This document shows positions 44,816 through 53,600 of a stretch of 58,862 nucleotides of DNA, piece by piece. The stretch spans positions 1 through 58,862 of the forward strand of contig CANJXQ010000011.1 of assembly GCA_947478805.1 (NCBI GenBank), in the 5' to 3' direction. This DNA is from Betaproteobacteria bacterium. Its GTDB lineage: Bacteria; Pseudomonadota; Gammaproteobacteria; Burkholderiales; SG8-39. The notes below the pieces were generated by a model. The model was not told the origin of the DNA and did no database searches. It saw only the letters and a list, made by a program, of their open reading frames with translations. Position numbers and translations under genes: made by a program. Numbering within the stretch: the stretch's first letter is position 1; every line of letters begins with the position of its first letter.

Positions 44816-46003
44816 CTAGATCACGGCCTTTTCTCGCAGCGAAGCCAGTTCCGCGTCGCCCAGGCCCAGCAGTTCCTTGTAGATCCGTTCGTTCGACTCG
44901 CCCAGCGTCTGGCCGGTGTGATTCACCTTGCCGGGTGAAGCCGACAGCTTGGGCACGACGCCTTGCATGCGCACCGGACCCAGTTCCTTGTCCTGCATCG
45001 TCAGCACCATGTCGCGCGCCAGCACATGCGGATGCTTGATCAGGTCCGCGCCGCTCATCACCGGCGCCCCCGGCGCATCCACCGCCTGGAACGCCGCGTC
45101 CACCTCGTCCACCGTCCGCGCCAGCATCCACTCGCTCACGGCCTGCTTGAAAGCCACGCGGTTCTCGATGCAGCGGTCCCAGGAATTGAAGCGCTGGTCC
45201 TCGGCCATGCCCATGGCCTCCAGCAGCGCCAGCGCGCTCTTGAGCGTGATCGCCGAATACGAGTAGTAATGCCCGTCCCTGGTCGGCAGGCAGTCCTGGT
45301 AGGGCGCGTAGCCGGTGCGGTCGCCGCGCCCCTGGACTTTGGCGAGCTGGTCGACCAGCACGATCTGCGGCTCGAACTGGCGATACAGCGCCTCGTACAG
45401 GGCCAGATCGATCACCTGCCCGGTGCCGCCACGCGCATCGCGCCAGTAAAGCGCCATCATGATGCCCATGGCCGCCCAATTGCCAGCCGTGGTATCTCCC
45501 AGCGCCATGTTCGGATGCGTGGGCGGCCCCGAGGGATCGCCGTTGATGTTCACGAATCCGCTGAATGCCTCGGCGATTCGCCCGTAGGCGCGCCGGTTCC
45601 TGAACGGTCCCGTCTGCCCGTAACCGGACAAGCGGCAAAGGATGAGGCGCGGATTGATGGCAGACAGAACCTCCCAGCTGTTGCCCAGCCGCTCCATCAC
45701 GCCGGGACGGAAATTCTCGATCACTACATCGGACTGGGCCACCAGTTTGTGGAACAGTTCCCGCCCCTCGGGACTCTTCAGGTCCAGGGTAATGGATTGC
45801 TTGTTGCGCGCGCCCACCTTGTACCAGAGTCCCAGGCCCTTCTTCGGATAGATCCAGCGCAGCGGGTCGCCAGTAACGGGCTTTTCGATCTTGATCACTT
45901 CGGCGCCGAAATCGGCGAGGATCGACGCGGAAAATGGCCCAGCCACGATGTGGCCGATGTCGAGAATGCGAATGCCTTCAAATATGGAGGTGGATGCTTG
46001 CAT
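44816..46003 (-). CDS. Family III CoA-transferase (CaiB/BaiF)
   Basis: A 395-residue family III CoA-transferase. It has GIRILDIGHIVAGPF at the start, DFGAEVIKIEKP, VVIENFRPGVMERLG, and D170 in NMALGDTTAG as the likely nucleophilic Asp. It moves CoA between carboxylic acids. It differs from the Mct-like protein at 5506, which is of another subgroup. The ATG at 46003 is preferred over a GTG 54 bp upstream because family members start close to GIRILD. It is convergent with the binding-protein gene at 43732. Confidence 0.9.
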   Translation of the reverse strand: MQASTSIFEGIRILDIGHIVAGPFSASILADFGAEVIKIEKPVTGDPLRWIYPKKGLGLWYKVGARNKQSITLDLKSPEGRELFHKLVAQSDVVIENFRPGVMERLGNSWEVLSAINPRLILCRLSGYGQTGPFRNRRAYGRIAEAFSGFVNINGDPSGPPTHPNMALGDTTAGNWAAMGIMMALYWRDARGGTGQVIDLALYEALYRQFEPQIVLVDQLAKVQGRGDRTGYAPYQDCLPTRDGHYYSYSAITLKSALALLEAMGMAEDQRFNSWDRCIENRVAFKQAVSEWMLARTVDEVDAAFQAVDAPGAPVMSGADLIKHPHVLARDMVLTMQDKELGPVRMQGVVPKLSASPGKVNHTGQTLGESNERIYKELLGLGDAELASLREKAVI

Positions 46004-46140
46004 GGGGACCCATCGATCAGGGGTTGCGGGAGATATCATTGCGAATGATAGCGGCACTTGTCGCCCCTGAGGACCTGGAGCCGTATCGCGCCGGCGTTCA
46101 TTCGCACACCGCGTAAAATGACGGTTTTGGGGAATGCAGA

Positions 46141-46419
46141 ATGAAAAGAACCGACCTGGAGAAACTCAAGGGCAGTGGGATCCAAAGCCGCATGCAGCAG
46201 GCTGTCGTGCCCGGGCGCTATGGCCAGCAATCGGGCCAGGTGCAGAGCAAACGCGAGCGCCGCGAGGCCGACCAGGCGCTGGGCCTTGTCCCTTTTGCCG
46301 TAAAGCTCAACAGCGAACTCATCGCCAGGATCCACGCACTCCAGCAACAGCGCGGCGCGCCGATCAATGAGGTGGTGGCCGAACTTCTGGAATCCGGGCT
46401 CTCTCAGGTCAAGAAGTAG
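46141..46419 (+). CDS. Small basic protein, possible ribbon-helix-helix
   Basis: A 92-residue protein rich in Lys, Arg and Gln. The C-terminal part (LGLVPFAVKLNSELIARIHALQQQ) looks like the beta strand and first helix of a ribbon-helix-helix fold, followed by a second helix (INEVVAELLESGLSQ). A DNA-binding or antitoxin-like role is possible but there is no toxin gene beside it. It is divergent from the CoA-transferase gene and convergent with the DUF1653 gene. Confidence 0.6.
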   Translation: MKRTDLEKLKGSGIQSRMQQAVVPGRYGQQSGQVQSKRERREADQALGLVPFAVKLNSELIARIHALQQQRGAPINEVVAELLESGLSQVKK

Positions 46420-46433
46420 CCCGGCGTCGCGAC

Positions 46434-46685
46434 CTACGGGGGCGTCCCGCCAGACCCGGCCATGGGCGCAAACCTGGGCTGCCTGAGTCCATCCACCGCG
46501 ATCTCCCCGAAGAACATCGCGTACGGGCGTACCCACAGGCCCGTCGCGTTGTACAGCGGCCGGTACACCACCATGGGCTCCAGCGTCTCGCTGTGACGCG
46601 CCACGCCAACGACTTCGTACTCGCCGCCTTTGTAATGCCGGTAACGACCGGGCCTTGCATCTGGCAGTGGAGGTAAATCGCTCAT
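46434..46685 (-). CDS. DUF1653 protein
   Basis: An 83-residue DUF1653 protein with the family core YRHYKGGEYEVVGVARHSET followed by MVVYRPLY and GLWVRPYAMFF. It is a small single-domain protein of unknown function, common in proteobacteria. The ATG at 46685 overlaps the stop of the small membrane protein gene upstream by ATGA, so they are cotranscribed. Confidence 0.85.
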   Translation of the reverse strand: MSDLPPLPDARPGRYRHYKGGEYEVVGVARHSETLEPMVVYRPLYNATGLWVRPYAMFFGEIAVDGLRQPRFAPMAGSGGTPP

Positions 46686-47011
46686 TTGACGCTCCATTTC
46701 GTTCGCGCTGCGCGGAGTCGCTTCACCAACGCAGACAGTATCCACAGTTCAACGATGCCCGCAATGAAGCAGCCGGTCCAATTGACCAGGGCGCTGACCA
46801 GCAGGCCCTGCACCGCCAGCTTCTCGAGACCGGACAAGGATGCGAACATCGACAGCAATGAGAGCGGGAACGACGCAAGCACCATGGCCGCGCCACTCAC
46901 GAGCCGCAGGTCGAGTTCCATCCCCACGCCATGTGTGGCGAGGATGAATGCGAGCAGCAAGCCCTGAATGGCCAGCCAGACCCACAGGACGATGCGCAGG
47001 AACTTCGGCAT
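46682..47011 (-). CDS. Small membrane protein, unknown
   Basis: A 109-residue protein with three hydrophobic segments (FLRIVLWVWLAIQGLLLAFI, LVSGAAMVLASFPLSLLSMF and QGLLVSALVNWTGCFIAGIV) and a short basic tail (KRLRAARTKWSVK). It resembles small integral membrane proteins without assigned function. It overlaps the DUF1653 gene by four bases and lies 38 bp downstream of a lipoprotein gene. Confidence 0.6.
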   Translation of the reverse strand: MPKFLRIVLWVWLAIQGLLLAFILATHGVGMELDLRLVSGAAMVLASFPLSLLSMFASLSGLEKLAVQGLLVSALVNWTGCFIAGIVELWILSALVKRLRAARTKWSVK

Positions 47012-47049
47012 GGCCTATCCGCGATCGGGCAATGTGACATTGAAGGGCA

Positions 47050-47523
47050 TCAATTTGCCTCCGGCAAGCAATCCGTGCGTCCGACGGCGCGCTCCGGCAA
47101 CAGCCGGCGAAAGGTACTGAGGCTACCGGAGCCCCTCGCGGTGAATGACGCTCCAGCCACGAGTTCCATGTCCACTCGATGGCCGCTCCCCAGCGTGACG
47201 CCTTTGGGCACGAGCACGATGAATACCTTGCCGGAGTTGCTGCCATACCTGCAGCTGGCGAATACGAGCCGGCCTTCTCGCACATCTTCGATGGTGACGC
47301 CGTTGGCGATGGCGCCCTGGATATCCTGATAACTGTACGGATTGCGCGTGGCCTCGTCCTGGTCCTTCGATTGCACCTTCCTGAATTGCTGCTCCCCGAC
47401 CACGCCGGCGACGCGCGCATGGACAATGTCGCCCACCCTGGGGGCCGCTGCGCACCCACCGAGGGCCAAGCAGATGAACGTCACGGCCAAAGTGGCTCGC
47501 CTATCGGTCACTGGTGCCACCAT
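47050..47523 (-). CDS. Putative lipoprotein, unknown
   Basis: A 157-residue protein starting at ATG 47523. A 24-residue signal (TLAVTFICLALGGC) ends in a lipobox, with the Cys at residue 24 as the lipidation site. The mature part (RVGDIVHARVAGVVGEQQF, then VFASCRYGSNSGKVFIVLV) looks mainly beta. Longer upstream ATGs in the same frame give no signal. It forms a minus-strand run with the small membrane and DUF1653 genes. Function unknown. Confidence 0.6.
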   Translation of the reverse strand: MVAPVTDRRATLAVTFICLALGGCAAAPRVGDIVHARVAGVVGEQQFRKVQSKDQDEATRNPYSYQDIQGAIANGVTIEDVREGRLVFASCRYGSNSGKVFIVLVPKGVTLGSGHRVDMELVAGASFTARGSGSLSTFRRLLPERAVGRTDCLPEAN

Positions 47524-47641
47524 CTGCCCAACCAAACGAGCACTCGACCAAGTCATGTGACACCGATTCAAGACGTGGAACCCCGCTGCAATGGCTCGCA
47601 GGCCAGTGGAGTATCCACTCGCAAGAAGCATCAAATCCTCC

Positions 47642-48178
47642 CTAGAACCTGGAGCCCGGTTGCTGCAGGAAGGCCACTTCCTCGGCGGTGGACGCTCGCC
47701 CCAGCACGGCATTACGGTGAGGATACCTGCCGAAACGATCGATGATCGCCTTGTGGCGCAGCTCATAGTCGTAGTTGTCCTTCCTGCCGGTGGCCAGGAA
47801 CAGCTTCTCGGCCTCGACATGAATGGCCCTCGACTCGCTGTGCATGAACGGCATGTAAAGGAATACGCGCTCGATCGGGTTCAATGCCTGGTCCGCCCCC
47901 GCTGCAACGGCTTCCTGCGCCAGGGCCAGCGCCATCGGGTCGTAGGCATACGCCAGCGGGCTGCTCCGGTGCAGGTTGCGGGAAAACTGGTCCAGCACGA
48001 TGACTTCGGCCAATCGGCCCCTGGGCTCGCTGCGCCAGGCATACAGCTCCGACCTGATAGCCGACTCATGCAACGCCCCGAAGCGGCGGGCAATCAACTG
48101 ATCGAATTCCAGTTTCGCGATCCACCATTGGGCAGGCGATGCCTCGACGAACCAGAAGGAAAGCACTTCATCCTGCAT
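47642..48178 (-). CDS. DUF924 family protein
   Basis: A 178-residue DUF924 protein. It opens VLSFWFVEASPAQWW, followed by LAEVIVLDQFSRNLHR, FLYMPFMHSESRAIH and DNYDYELRHKAIIDRFGRYPHRN, the family's diagnostic stretches. The family is helical and probably all-alpha with TPR-like repeats; its function is not established. The ATG at 48178 lies two bases after the stop of the YbiB gene, so they are cotranscribed. Confidence 0.87.
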   Translation of the reverse strand: MQDEVLSFWFVEASPAQWWIAKLEFDQLIARRFGALHESAIRSELYAWRSEPRGRLAEVIVLDQFSRNLHRSSPLAYAYDPMALALAQEAVAAGADQALNPIERVFLYMPFMHSESRAIHVEAEKLFLATGRKDNYDYELRHKAIIDRFGRYPHRNAVLGRASTAEEVAFLQQPGSRF

Positions 48179-48180
48179 GC

Positions 48181-49095
48181 TCAGGCTGTACTGCCGCGCG
48201 CTACCGCTTCGCACCAGTCGGCAAGCTTGACCAGCGGCGCGGGAATCTCGGCCTCGCCTGCCAGCGCTGCGCGCGTCCATTGCGCAGTGGTCTTCGCATC
48301 GATCGCCGCGGACAGCGGCACTTCCGGCGGGCGATCGGCGTTCAGGGTGGAGTGAACGCCGGCAACAAACACATCCACCTCCAGCGGTCGCCTGGGACCC
48401 GCGCTCGGCTCGCCTTCGTGGCCGCGGAAAAGGAGCGCCGTCGCATGGGTCGATTGCAGGTAATCGCGCATCAACGCGATGTAGTCGGGGTGCGTGACGG
48501 GGACCATCAGCACCGATTGCCCGGCGAACGGATCGAGCAGTTTCACCACCGTGTGGCCGGAGCCGCGCAGGCCGATGCGCTCGCGCGCGGCAAGCAACCG
48601 ATCGAGCCCCGGCGCAAGCACGTGCAGCGGCACATAGGCCAGGCGCGCCGACAGGAGATGCGCATCCGCGTCGTCGAGGCTGGCGGCAATGCCGTCGCCC
48701 ATCTCTGCGAGGATCGCCTCCGTGGTGGTGCGCCCGTAGGATGCGCTGATGCCATGGATCAATACCGGCACGCCGCGCCGGGCCAGCAGATGCGCCAGCA
48801 GCGGCGTGAGATTGGGCAGCTTGCGGGCGCCGTTATAGCTGGGCAGGAGCAGAGTCCTCGGGCCCTCCGGCGGATCAAGCTTGGCGGTTCTTGCGGCCAG
48901 TGCGCGCGCAAAGCCGCGCAGTTCCGCCACTGTCTCGCCCTTGATGCGATAGGCGAGCAGGATGGCGCCCAGCTCGAGTTCCGCCACATCACCGTCGAGC
49001 ATGGCGCCAAATAACTGCTCGGCGACATCCTCCGGCAACTCGCGCGCGCCATGCGCCCCGCGACCGACTTCCTTGATGATGGGCCGCAGGTCCAT
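48181..49095 (-). CDS. ybiB: YbiB family (glycosyl transferase family 3-like) protein
   Basis: A 304-residue protein with the anthranilate phosphoribosyltransferase-like fold: an N-terminal helical domain (LPEDVAEQLFGAMLDGDVAELELGAI) and an alpha/beta domain (LLPSYNGARKLPNLTPLLA, VLIHGISASYGRTTTEA). Homologues of E. coli YbiB bind nucleic acid and lack phosphoribosyltransferase activity. By length and pattern this is such a member; identity as YbiB is a fair inference. It is cotranscribed with the DUF924 gene and 19 bp downstream of fumC. Confidence 0.78.
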   Translation of the reverse strand: MDLRPIIKEVGRGAHGARELPEDVAEQLFGAMLDGDVAELELGAILLAYRIKGETVAELRGFARALAARTAKLDPPEGPRTLLLPSYNGARKLPNLTPLLAHLLARRGVPVLIHGISASYGRTTTEAILAEMGDGIAASLDDADAHLLSARLAYVPLHVLAPGLDRLLAARERIGLRGSGHTVVKLLDPFAGQSVLMVPVTHPDYIALMRDYLQSTHATALLFRGHEGEPSAGPRRPLEVDVFVAGVHSTLNADRPPEVPLSAAIDAKTTAQWTRAALAGEAEIPAPLVKLADWCEAVARGSTA

Positions 49096-49114
49096 GCCTA
49101 TCGACCTTGCCCGC

Positions 49115-50521
49115 TCATGGCTTGGAGGCGGCGCCGCCCTGCCCTGTCATCGACTCGGGCCGGACCCACGCATCGAATTGCGCCGCAGTCACATATCCAA
49201 GCGCCACGGCAGCATCGCGCAGGCTGCTGCCTTCCCGGTGCGCCTTCTTGGCGATTTCGGCGGCCTTGTCGTATCCGATGTGAGGATTGAGCGCGGTCAC
49301 CAGCATGAGCGAGTCGGCCACCAGCTGCGCGATGCGCGCGCGATTGGGCTCGATGCCCACGGCGCAGTTGTCGTTGAAGCTTTTTGCGCCGTCGGCGAGC
49401 AGGCGAATGCTCTGCAGCACGTTATGGATGATCAGCGGCTTGAACACGTTCAGCTCGAACTGCCCCGATGCGCCGCCGATGTTGACCGCCACATCGTTGC
49501 CCATCACCTGCGCGCAAGCCATGGTAAGGGCCTCGGACTGCGTGGGGTTGACCTTGCCCGGCATGATGGAGCTGCCGGGCTCGTTCTCGGGGATGGTCAG
49601 TTCACCCAGGCCTGACCGAGGGCCGGAGGCAAGCCAGCGCACGTCGTTGGCAATCTTGTTGAGCGAAGCCGCCACCGTCTTGATGGCACCATGCGCGTGA
49701 ACCAGCGCATCGTTGGCGGCGAGCGCCTCGAACTTGTTGCGCGCGGACACGAACGGCAGCTTGGTGGCCCGCGCCAGGGCCTTGGCCACGCGCGCACCGA
49801 ATTCCGGATGCGCGTTGAGTCCCGTGCCCACCGCCGTCCCGCCCAGCGCGAGCTCGAACAAATGCGATTGCGCCATGGTGAGGTGCCCAATCCCGTGCTC
49901 CAGCTGCGACACCCAGCCGGAAATCTCCTGTCCCAGCGTCAGCGGCGTGGCGTCCTGCAGGTGCGTGCGGCCGATCTTCACGATGTCGGCAAAGGCGCGC
50001 GATTTGGCGGTCAGCGTGTTGCGCAACACCGACAGCGCCGGCACCAGCCGCTCGCTGATGGCTACCGCCGCCGCAACGTTCATGGCCGTGGGAAAGACAT
50101 CGTTCGAAGACTGACCCAGATTCACCTCGTCGTTCGGATGGACGAGTCGCCCCTCGCCGCGTGCGCCGCCAAGCAGTTCCGAGGCGCGGTTGGCCAGCAC
50201 TTCGTTCATGTTCATGTTGGTCTGGGTCCCGGAGCCGGTCTGCCACACCACCAACGGGAATTCTGCGTCGTGCTTCCCGGCCAGCACTTCTTTGGCCGCC
50301 TCGATGATGGCGCCCGCCTTGCCGTCGTCCAGCAGATTAAGGTCGCGATTGACTTCGGCCGCGATGCGCTTGACCAGTGCCAGCGCGAGAATCAATTCGC
50401 CGGGCATGCGCTCGCCCGAGATCCGGAAGTTCTCCAGCGAGCGTTGCGTCTGGGCCCCCCACAAACGGTCGGCAGGCACCTTGATGGGACCGAAGCTGTC
50501 GTGTTCGCTACGCGTTTTCAT
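49115..50521 (-). CDS. fumC: Class II fumarate hydratase
   Basis: A 468-residue class II fumarase of the aspartase/fumarase superfamily. The signature [13 protein letters not shown] is near residue 320, with [16 protein letters not shown] and [13 protein letters not shown] nearby. It needs no iron-sulfur cluster and resists oxygen, so the organism has both fumarase types, this one and the class I enzyme at 34937. The ATG at 50521 follows GGGAG. It lies upstream of the ybiB and DUF924 genes. Confidence 0.95.
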   Translation of the reverse strand: MKTRSEHDSFGPIKVPADRLWGAQTQRSLENFRISGERMPGELILALALVKRIAAEVNRDLNLLDDGKAGAIIEAAKEVLAGKHDAEFPLVVWQTGSGTQTNMNMNEVLANRASELLGGARGEGRLVHPNDEVNLGQSSNDVFPTAMNVAAAVAISERLVPALSVLRNTLTAKSRAFADIVKIGRTHLQDATPLTLGQEISGWVSQLEHGIGHLTMAQSHLFELALGGTAVGTGLNAHPEFGARVAKALARATKLPFVSARNKFEALAANDALVHAHGAIKTVAASLNKIANDVRWLASGPRSGLGELTIPENEPGSSIMPGKVNPTQSEALTMACAQVMGNDVAVNIGGASGQFELNVFKPLIIHNVLQSIRLLADGAKSFNDNCAVGIEPNRARIAQLVADSLMLVTALNPHIGYDKAAEIAKKAHREGSSLRDAAVALGYVTAAQFDAWVRPESMTGQGGAASKP

Positions 50522-50556
50522 GCCGGGCTCCCTGAGCTGTCATACGCGGCAAAATT

Positions 50557-51357
50557 TCACGGCATCTTCAGCGCATTGGAATGACTTCCCGCGCTGAAAG
50601 CCATCACGGACTGGCCAAAGGCGCCGTCCACCACCAGGTTGTGGCCGCTGATGTACGAGGCGTCCTTGCTGAGCAGGAACGCAATGGCCGCTGCCTGTTC
50701 CGAGGGGTCGGACACGCGCCCCATCGGGATCACCGCCGCTCGCATCGCCGCCAGCTTCGGATCCACCTTGATCTGCGATTTCTCGCGCGTGAGCGTCGAG
50801 CCGGGCGCCACGCCGTTGACGCGGATGCCGTCGCCGGCCCATTCATTGGCCATCTGCTCGACCAGCATGATGAGCGCCGCCTTGGTGGTTGAGTACGGGC
50901 CGTAATTGGCCAGCGGGAATGTGCCGGCGATCGAGGTCACCACGACGATGGCCCCGCGCGAGGCCTTGAGTGCCGGGTGCGCGGCTTTGCCCAGCAACCA
51001 GGTGGCGCGCGTGTTGACTGCGTACACCCGGTCCCATTCCTCGACGGGCATCTCGAGCAGCGAGCCTTTGTAGCGCGCTCCCGCATTGGAAACCAGGGCG
51101 TCCAGCCCGCCGCAGAACCCCACCGCCTCATCGACCAGTCGCTTCGGGAAATCCCGATCGACAAGGTCACCTGTCACGGCTTTGGCATCTGCACCCATGG
51201 CTGCCAGTTCGGCGATCAACTCCGCGAGGTCGGGCCTCGCGCCGGTCGCCGAGACGACGATCTTCGCCGGCTCACCCTTTGCCAGCGCATCGCGCGCGAG
51301 CCGCAGGCAGGTCGCCCCGCCAATGCCATAACTTCCGCCTGTTACCAACGCCCGCAT
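50557..51357 (-). CDS. Short-chain dehydrogenase/reductase (tandem copy 1)
   Basis: A 266-residue SDR. It has the nucleotide motif TGGSYGIGGA (TGxxxGIG), LVSNAGARY, the catalytic Ser in VVTSIAG and YxxxK in YGPYSTTKAAL, and the C-terminal SYISGHNLVVDGAFGQSV pattern. NAD(P)-dependent oxidation or reduction of an alcohol/ketone is expected. The start at 51357 follows GGGGGA. It is paralogous to the next gene upstream (51412) and cotranscribed with it, with a 54-bp gap. Substrate unknown. Confidence 0.92.
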   Translation of the reverse strand: MRALVTGGSYGIGGATCLRLARDALAKGEPAKIVVSATGARPDLAELIAELAAMGADAKAVTGDLVDRDFPKRLVDEAVGFCGGLDALVSNAGARYKGSLLEMPVEEWDRVYAVNTRATWLLGKAAHPALKASRGAIVVVTSIAGTFPLANYGPYSTTKAALIMLVEQMANEWAGDGIRVNGVAPGSTLTREKSQIKVDPKLAAMRAAVIPMGRVSDPSEQAAAIAFLLSKDASYISGHNLVVDGAFGQSVMAFSAGSHSNALKMP

Positions 51358-51411
51358 TGCACTTCCCCCGCTCTTCGTGATGATTCAATCGCCTGCACGC
51401 TACTTGGCACG

Positions 51412-52212
51412 CTACTTGTTGGTCAGCGCCTTCGAATGGCGCCCCGGAATGAAGGCCATGACGCTCTGGTCATACCCGCCGTCCACCGTCAGGTTCTGCC
51501 CGGTGATGTAGGAGGCCTCCTTGCTGAGCAGGAAGGCGATGGCCGAAGCCTGCTCCGAAGCGTCGCAGGCGCGTCCCATGGGAATTACCGCTGCGCGCGC
51601 CGCTGCCAACTGCTGGTCGGCATAAATCGGCGAATTGAAGCGCGTCTTGGTCGCCCCTGGCGCGACGCCGTTCACGCGGATGCCGTCCTTCGCCCATTCG
51701 GCGGCCATTTGCGCGACCAGCATGATGAGGGCCGCCTTGGTGACTGAATACGGGCCGTAGTTGGCGTGCGGATTGGATCCGGCAATGGAAGTGACGGCGA
51801 CGATGGCGCCGCCGGAAGCCTTGAGCGCCGGGTGGGCCGCCTTGCCGAGCAGCCAGGTGGCGCTGGTATTGACCGCGTATACCCGGTTCCAGTCCTTCAC
51901 TTCCATCTCCAGCAGCGGCGCCTGGTAGCGTGCCGCCGCATTCGACACCAGCGCATCGAGGCCGCCACAGAACGCCACGGCGTCCGCCACCAGGCGCGCA
52001 CAGGCATCCGGATCGGACAGATCGCAGGGGATCGCCTTCGCTTCGGCGCCGAGCGCCTTCAATTCCGCGATCAGTTCCAAGAGGTCCGGCCGCAGGCCCG
52101 TGGCCGATGCGACGATCTTGGCCGGCTCACCCTTGGCGATCGCGTCCTTTGCCAGCTTGAGGCAGGTCGCCCCGCCAATCCCGTAACTCGCTCCCGTGAC
52201 CAATGCCCTCAT
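51412..52212 (-). CDS. Short-chain dehydrogenase/reductase (tandem copy 2)
   Basis: A 266-residue SDR, collinear with its downstream neighbour. It has TGASYGIGGA, LVSNAAARY (Ala for the usual Gly), Ser in AVTSIAG, YxxxK in YGPYSVTKAAL and SYITGQNLTVDGGYDQSV. I place the start at the second of two adjacent ATGs (52212), which aligns with the paralogue and gives good spacing from GGGGG. The pair may handle successive or alternative hydroxy intermediates. It is divergent from the binding-protein gene at 52457. Confidence 0.92.
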   Translation of the reverse strand: MRALVTGASYGIGGATCLKLAKDAIAKGEPAKIVASATGLRPDLLELIAELKALGAEAKAIPCDLSDPDACARLVADAVAFCGGLDALVSNAAARYQAPLLEMEVKDWNRVYAVNTSATWLLGKAAHPALKASGGAIVAVTSIAGSNPHANYGPYSVTKAALIMLVAQMAAEWAKDGIRVNGVAPGATKTRFNSPIYADQQLAAARAAVIPMGRACDASEQASAIAFLLSKEASYITGQNLTVDGGYDQSVMAFIPGRHSKALTNK

Positions 52213-52456
52213 CATTCCCCCTGTCAGATGGTTGCCTCACAAAAGCAGCGCCCACCGATGTTCCTCCCGGGCGCTGCCGCATGGGCGACATTGTGGCACG
52301 GTCGGCGCCTGCACGAGCAACAGCGCGCCATGCACGCCCGCATTTGCATTGACCCTGCGGGGAGCGCCCTCCTATACTGCCCGCCATGCATTGCGCGGCT
52401 TATGTGCGATGACAGCAACGTGCAACGCACTGGAATGCCAATCACTGGGAACCCAC

Positions 52457-53530
52457 ATGAACCGATCGCTACCTCGCCGTAACTTCGATACCACACGCAG
52501 TGCAATTGCCCGCCGACTGCGAAGCGCCTTCATCAGCCTTGGGGTGGTCGCCTCCACGCTGGCCGCCCCCGCCTGGTCGCAGGCACCATCGGCCTCGACG
52601 CCATGGCCCGCCATCGTGGCCGCGGCCAAAAAGGAAGGCACCGTGTTCTTCTATGCGCCGATGGCGGTGCCAGTGCTGCAGCGACTGGCCGACGGCTTCA
52701 AGAAGGCCTACCCGGACATCAAGGTGGAGTTCACGCGCATGAACGGCGGGCCCATCGTCGTGCGCGTGGACCAGGAGCGCAGCAACGGCGCCGATGGGGC
52801 GGATCTCATCATCGGATCCGAAGTGGGCTGGATGATCGAGCGCTCCAAGCAAGGCGCGCTGCACAAGCTGGTCGGTCCGGCCCTCAATGGCTGGCCCGCC
52901 AACTACCTGTTCGATGGCACCTACTTTACCGGCGCCTACGAAGTCTTCGTGCTTGCCTACAACACCAAGCTGGCCGCCAATCCCCCGAAGACCTATGCCG
53001 ACATGGTGAAGCCGGAATTCAAGGACAAGCTCGGCATCCCGACCATTCCCTCCACACTGATCCTGTCCTGGTTCGACTGGCTGGAAAAAACGCAGGGCGC
53101 CGACTACCCGGCCAAGGTGATGGCACAAAACCCGAAGTCGTTCATATCCAGTCCGCCATTGGCGCAGGCGCTCGCAGCCGGCGAAATTTCAGTGGCGCTG
53201 CTGAACAACCCGTCAAGCCTGAAATCGCTGATGAATTCGGGCGCACCGATCAACTACAACGTGCCGAACCCCTCCTACGGCTTCCAGGTCTGGGTCGCCG
53301 CGCTGGGCTGGAGCAAGCGGCCAAATGCCGGCCTGGTACTCGCCGACTGGCTGATGTCGCGCGAGGGCCAGACGGTGTGGAGCGGCACGGGCGAAAGCGC
53401 CAGCCCGCTCAAGGGCATTTCCGGCGCCGCGGAAGTTCCAGGCAGCGTGAAGTTCTACGACATCAACGAATGGTCGCCTGACGTGGTGAAGCGTTACACC
53501 GAGCGCTGGAACCAGCAATACAAGAAGTAG
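52457..53530 (+). CDS. Family 1 extracellular solute-binding protein (tandem copy 1)
   Basis: A 357-residue binding protein. A long, Arg-rich N-terminus and signal peptide end in PAWSQ, followed by TPWPAIVAAAKKEGTVFFYA, MNGGPIVVRVDQERS, SEVGWMIER, AYNTKLAANPPKTYADMV and GESASPLKG. It is an iron/AfuA-like family 1 receptor of unknown ligand. The ATG at 52457 has GGGA upstream. No ABC permease or ATPase genes are beside it. It is paralogous to the gene 70 bp downstream. Confidence 0.86.
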   Translation: MNRSLPRRNFDTTRSAIARRLRSAFISLGVVASTLAAPAWSQAPSASTPWPAIVAAAKKEGTVFFYAPMAVPVLQRLADGFKKAYPDIKVEFTRMNGGPIVVRVDQERSNGADGADLIIGSEVGWMIERSKQGALHKLVGPALNGWPANYLFDGTYFTGAYEVFVLAYNTKLAANPPKTYADMVKPEFKDKLGIPTIPSTLILSWFDWLEKTQGADYPAKVMAQNPKSFISSPPLAQALAAGEISVALLNNPSSLKSLMNSGAPINYNVPNPSYGFQVWVAALGWSKRPNAGLVLADWLMSREGQTVWSGTGESASPLKGISGAAEVPGSVKFYDINEWSPDVVKRYTERWNQQYKK

Positions 53531-53600
53531 CCGTCGGCACGGCATTGCACTGCCATAGCGCGCATGCGACAACCCGGATACCAGTCAACGAGGAGCCAAC

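Noticed and set aside
46141-46419. Antitoxin of a toxin-antitoxin pair
   Set aside because: The fold could be ribbon-helix-helix, but the adjacent gene is a convergent DUF1653 protein and not a toxin.
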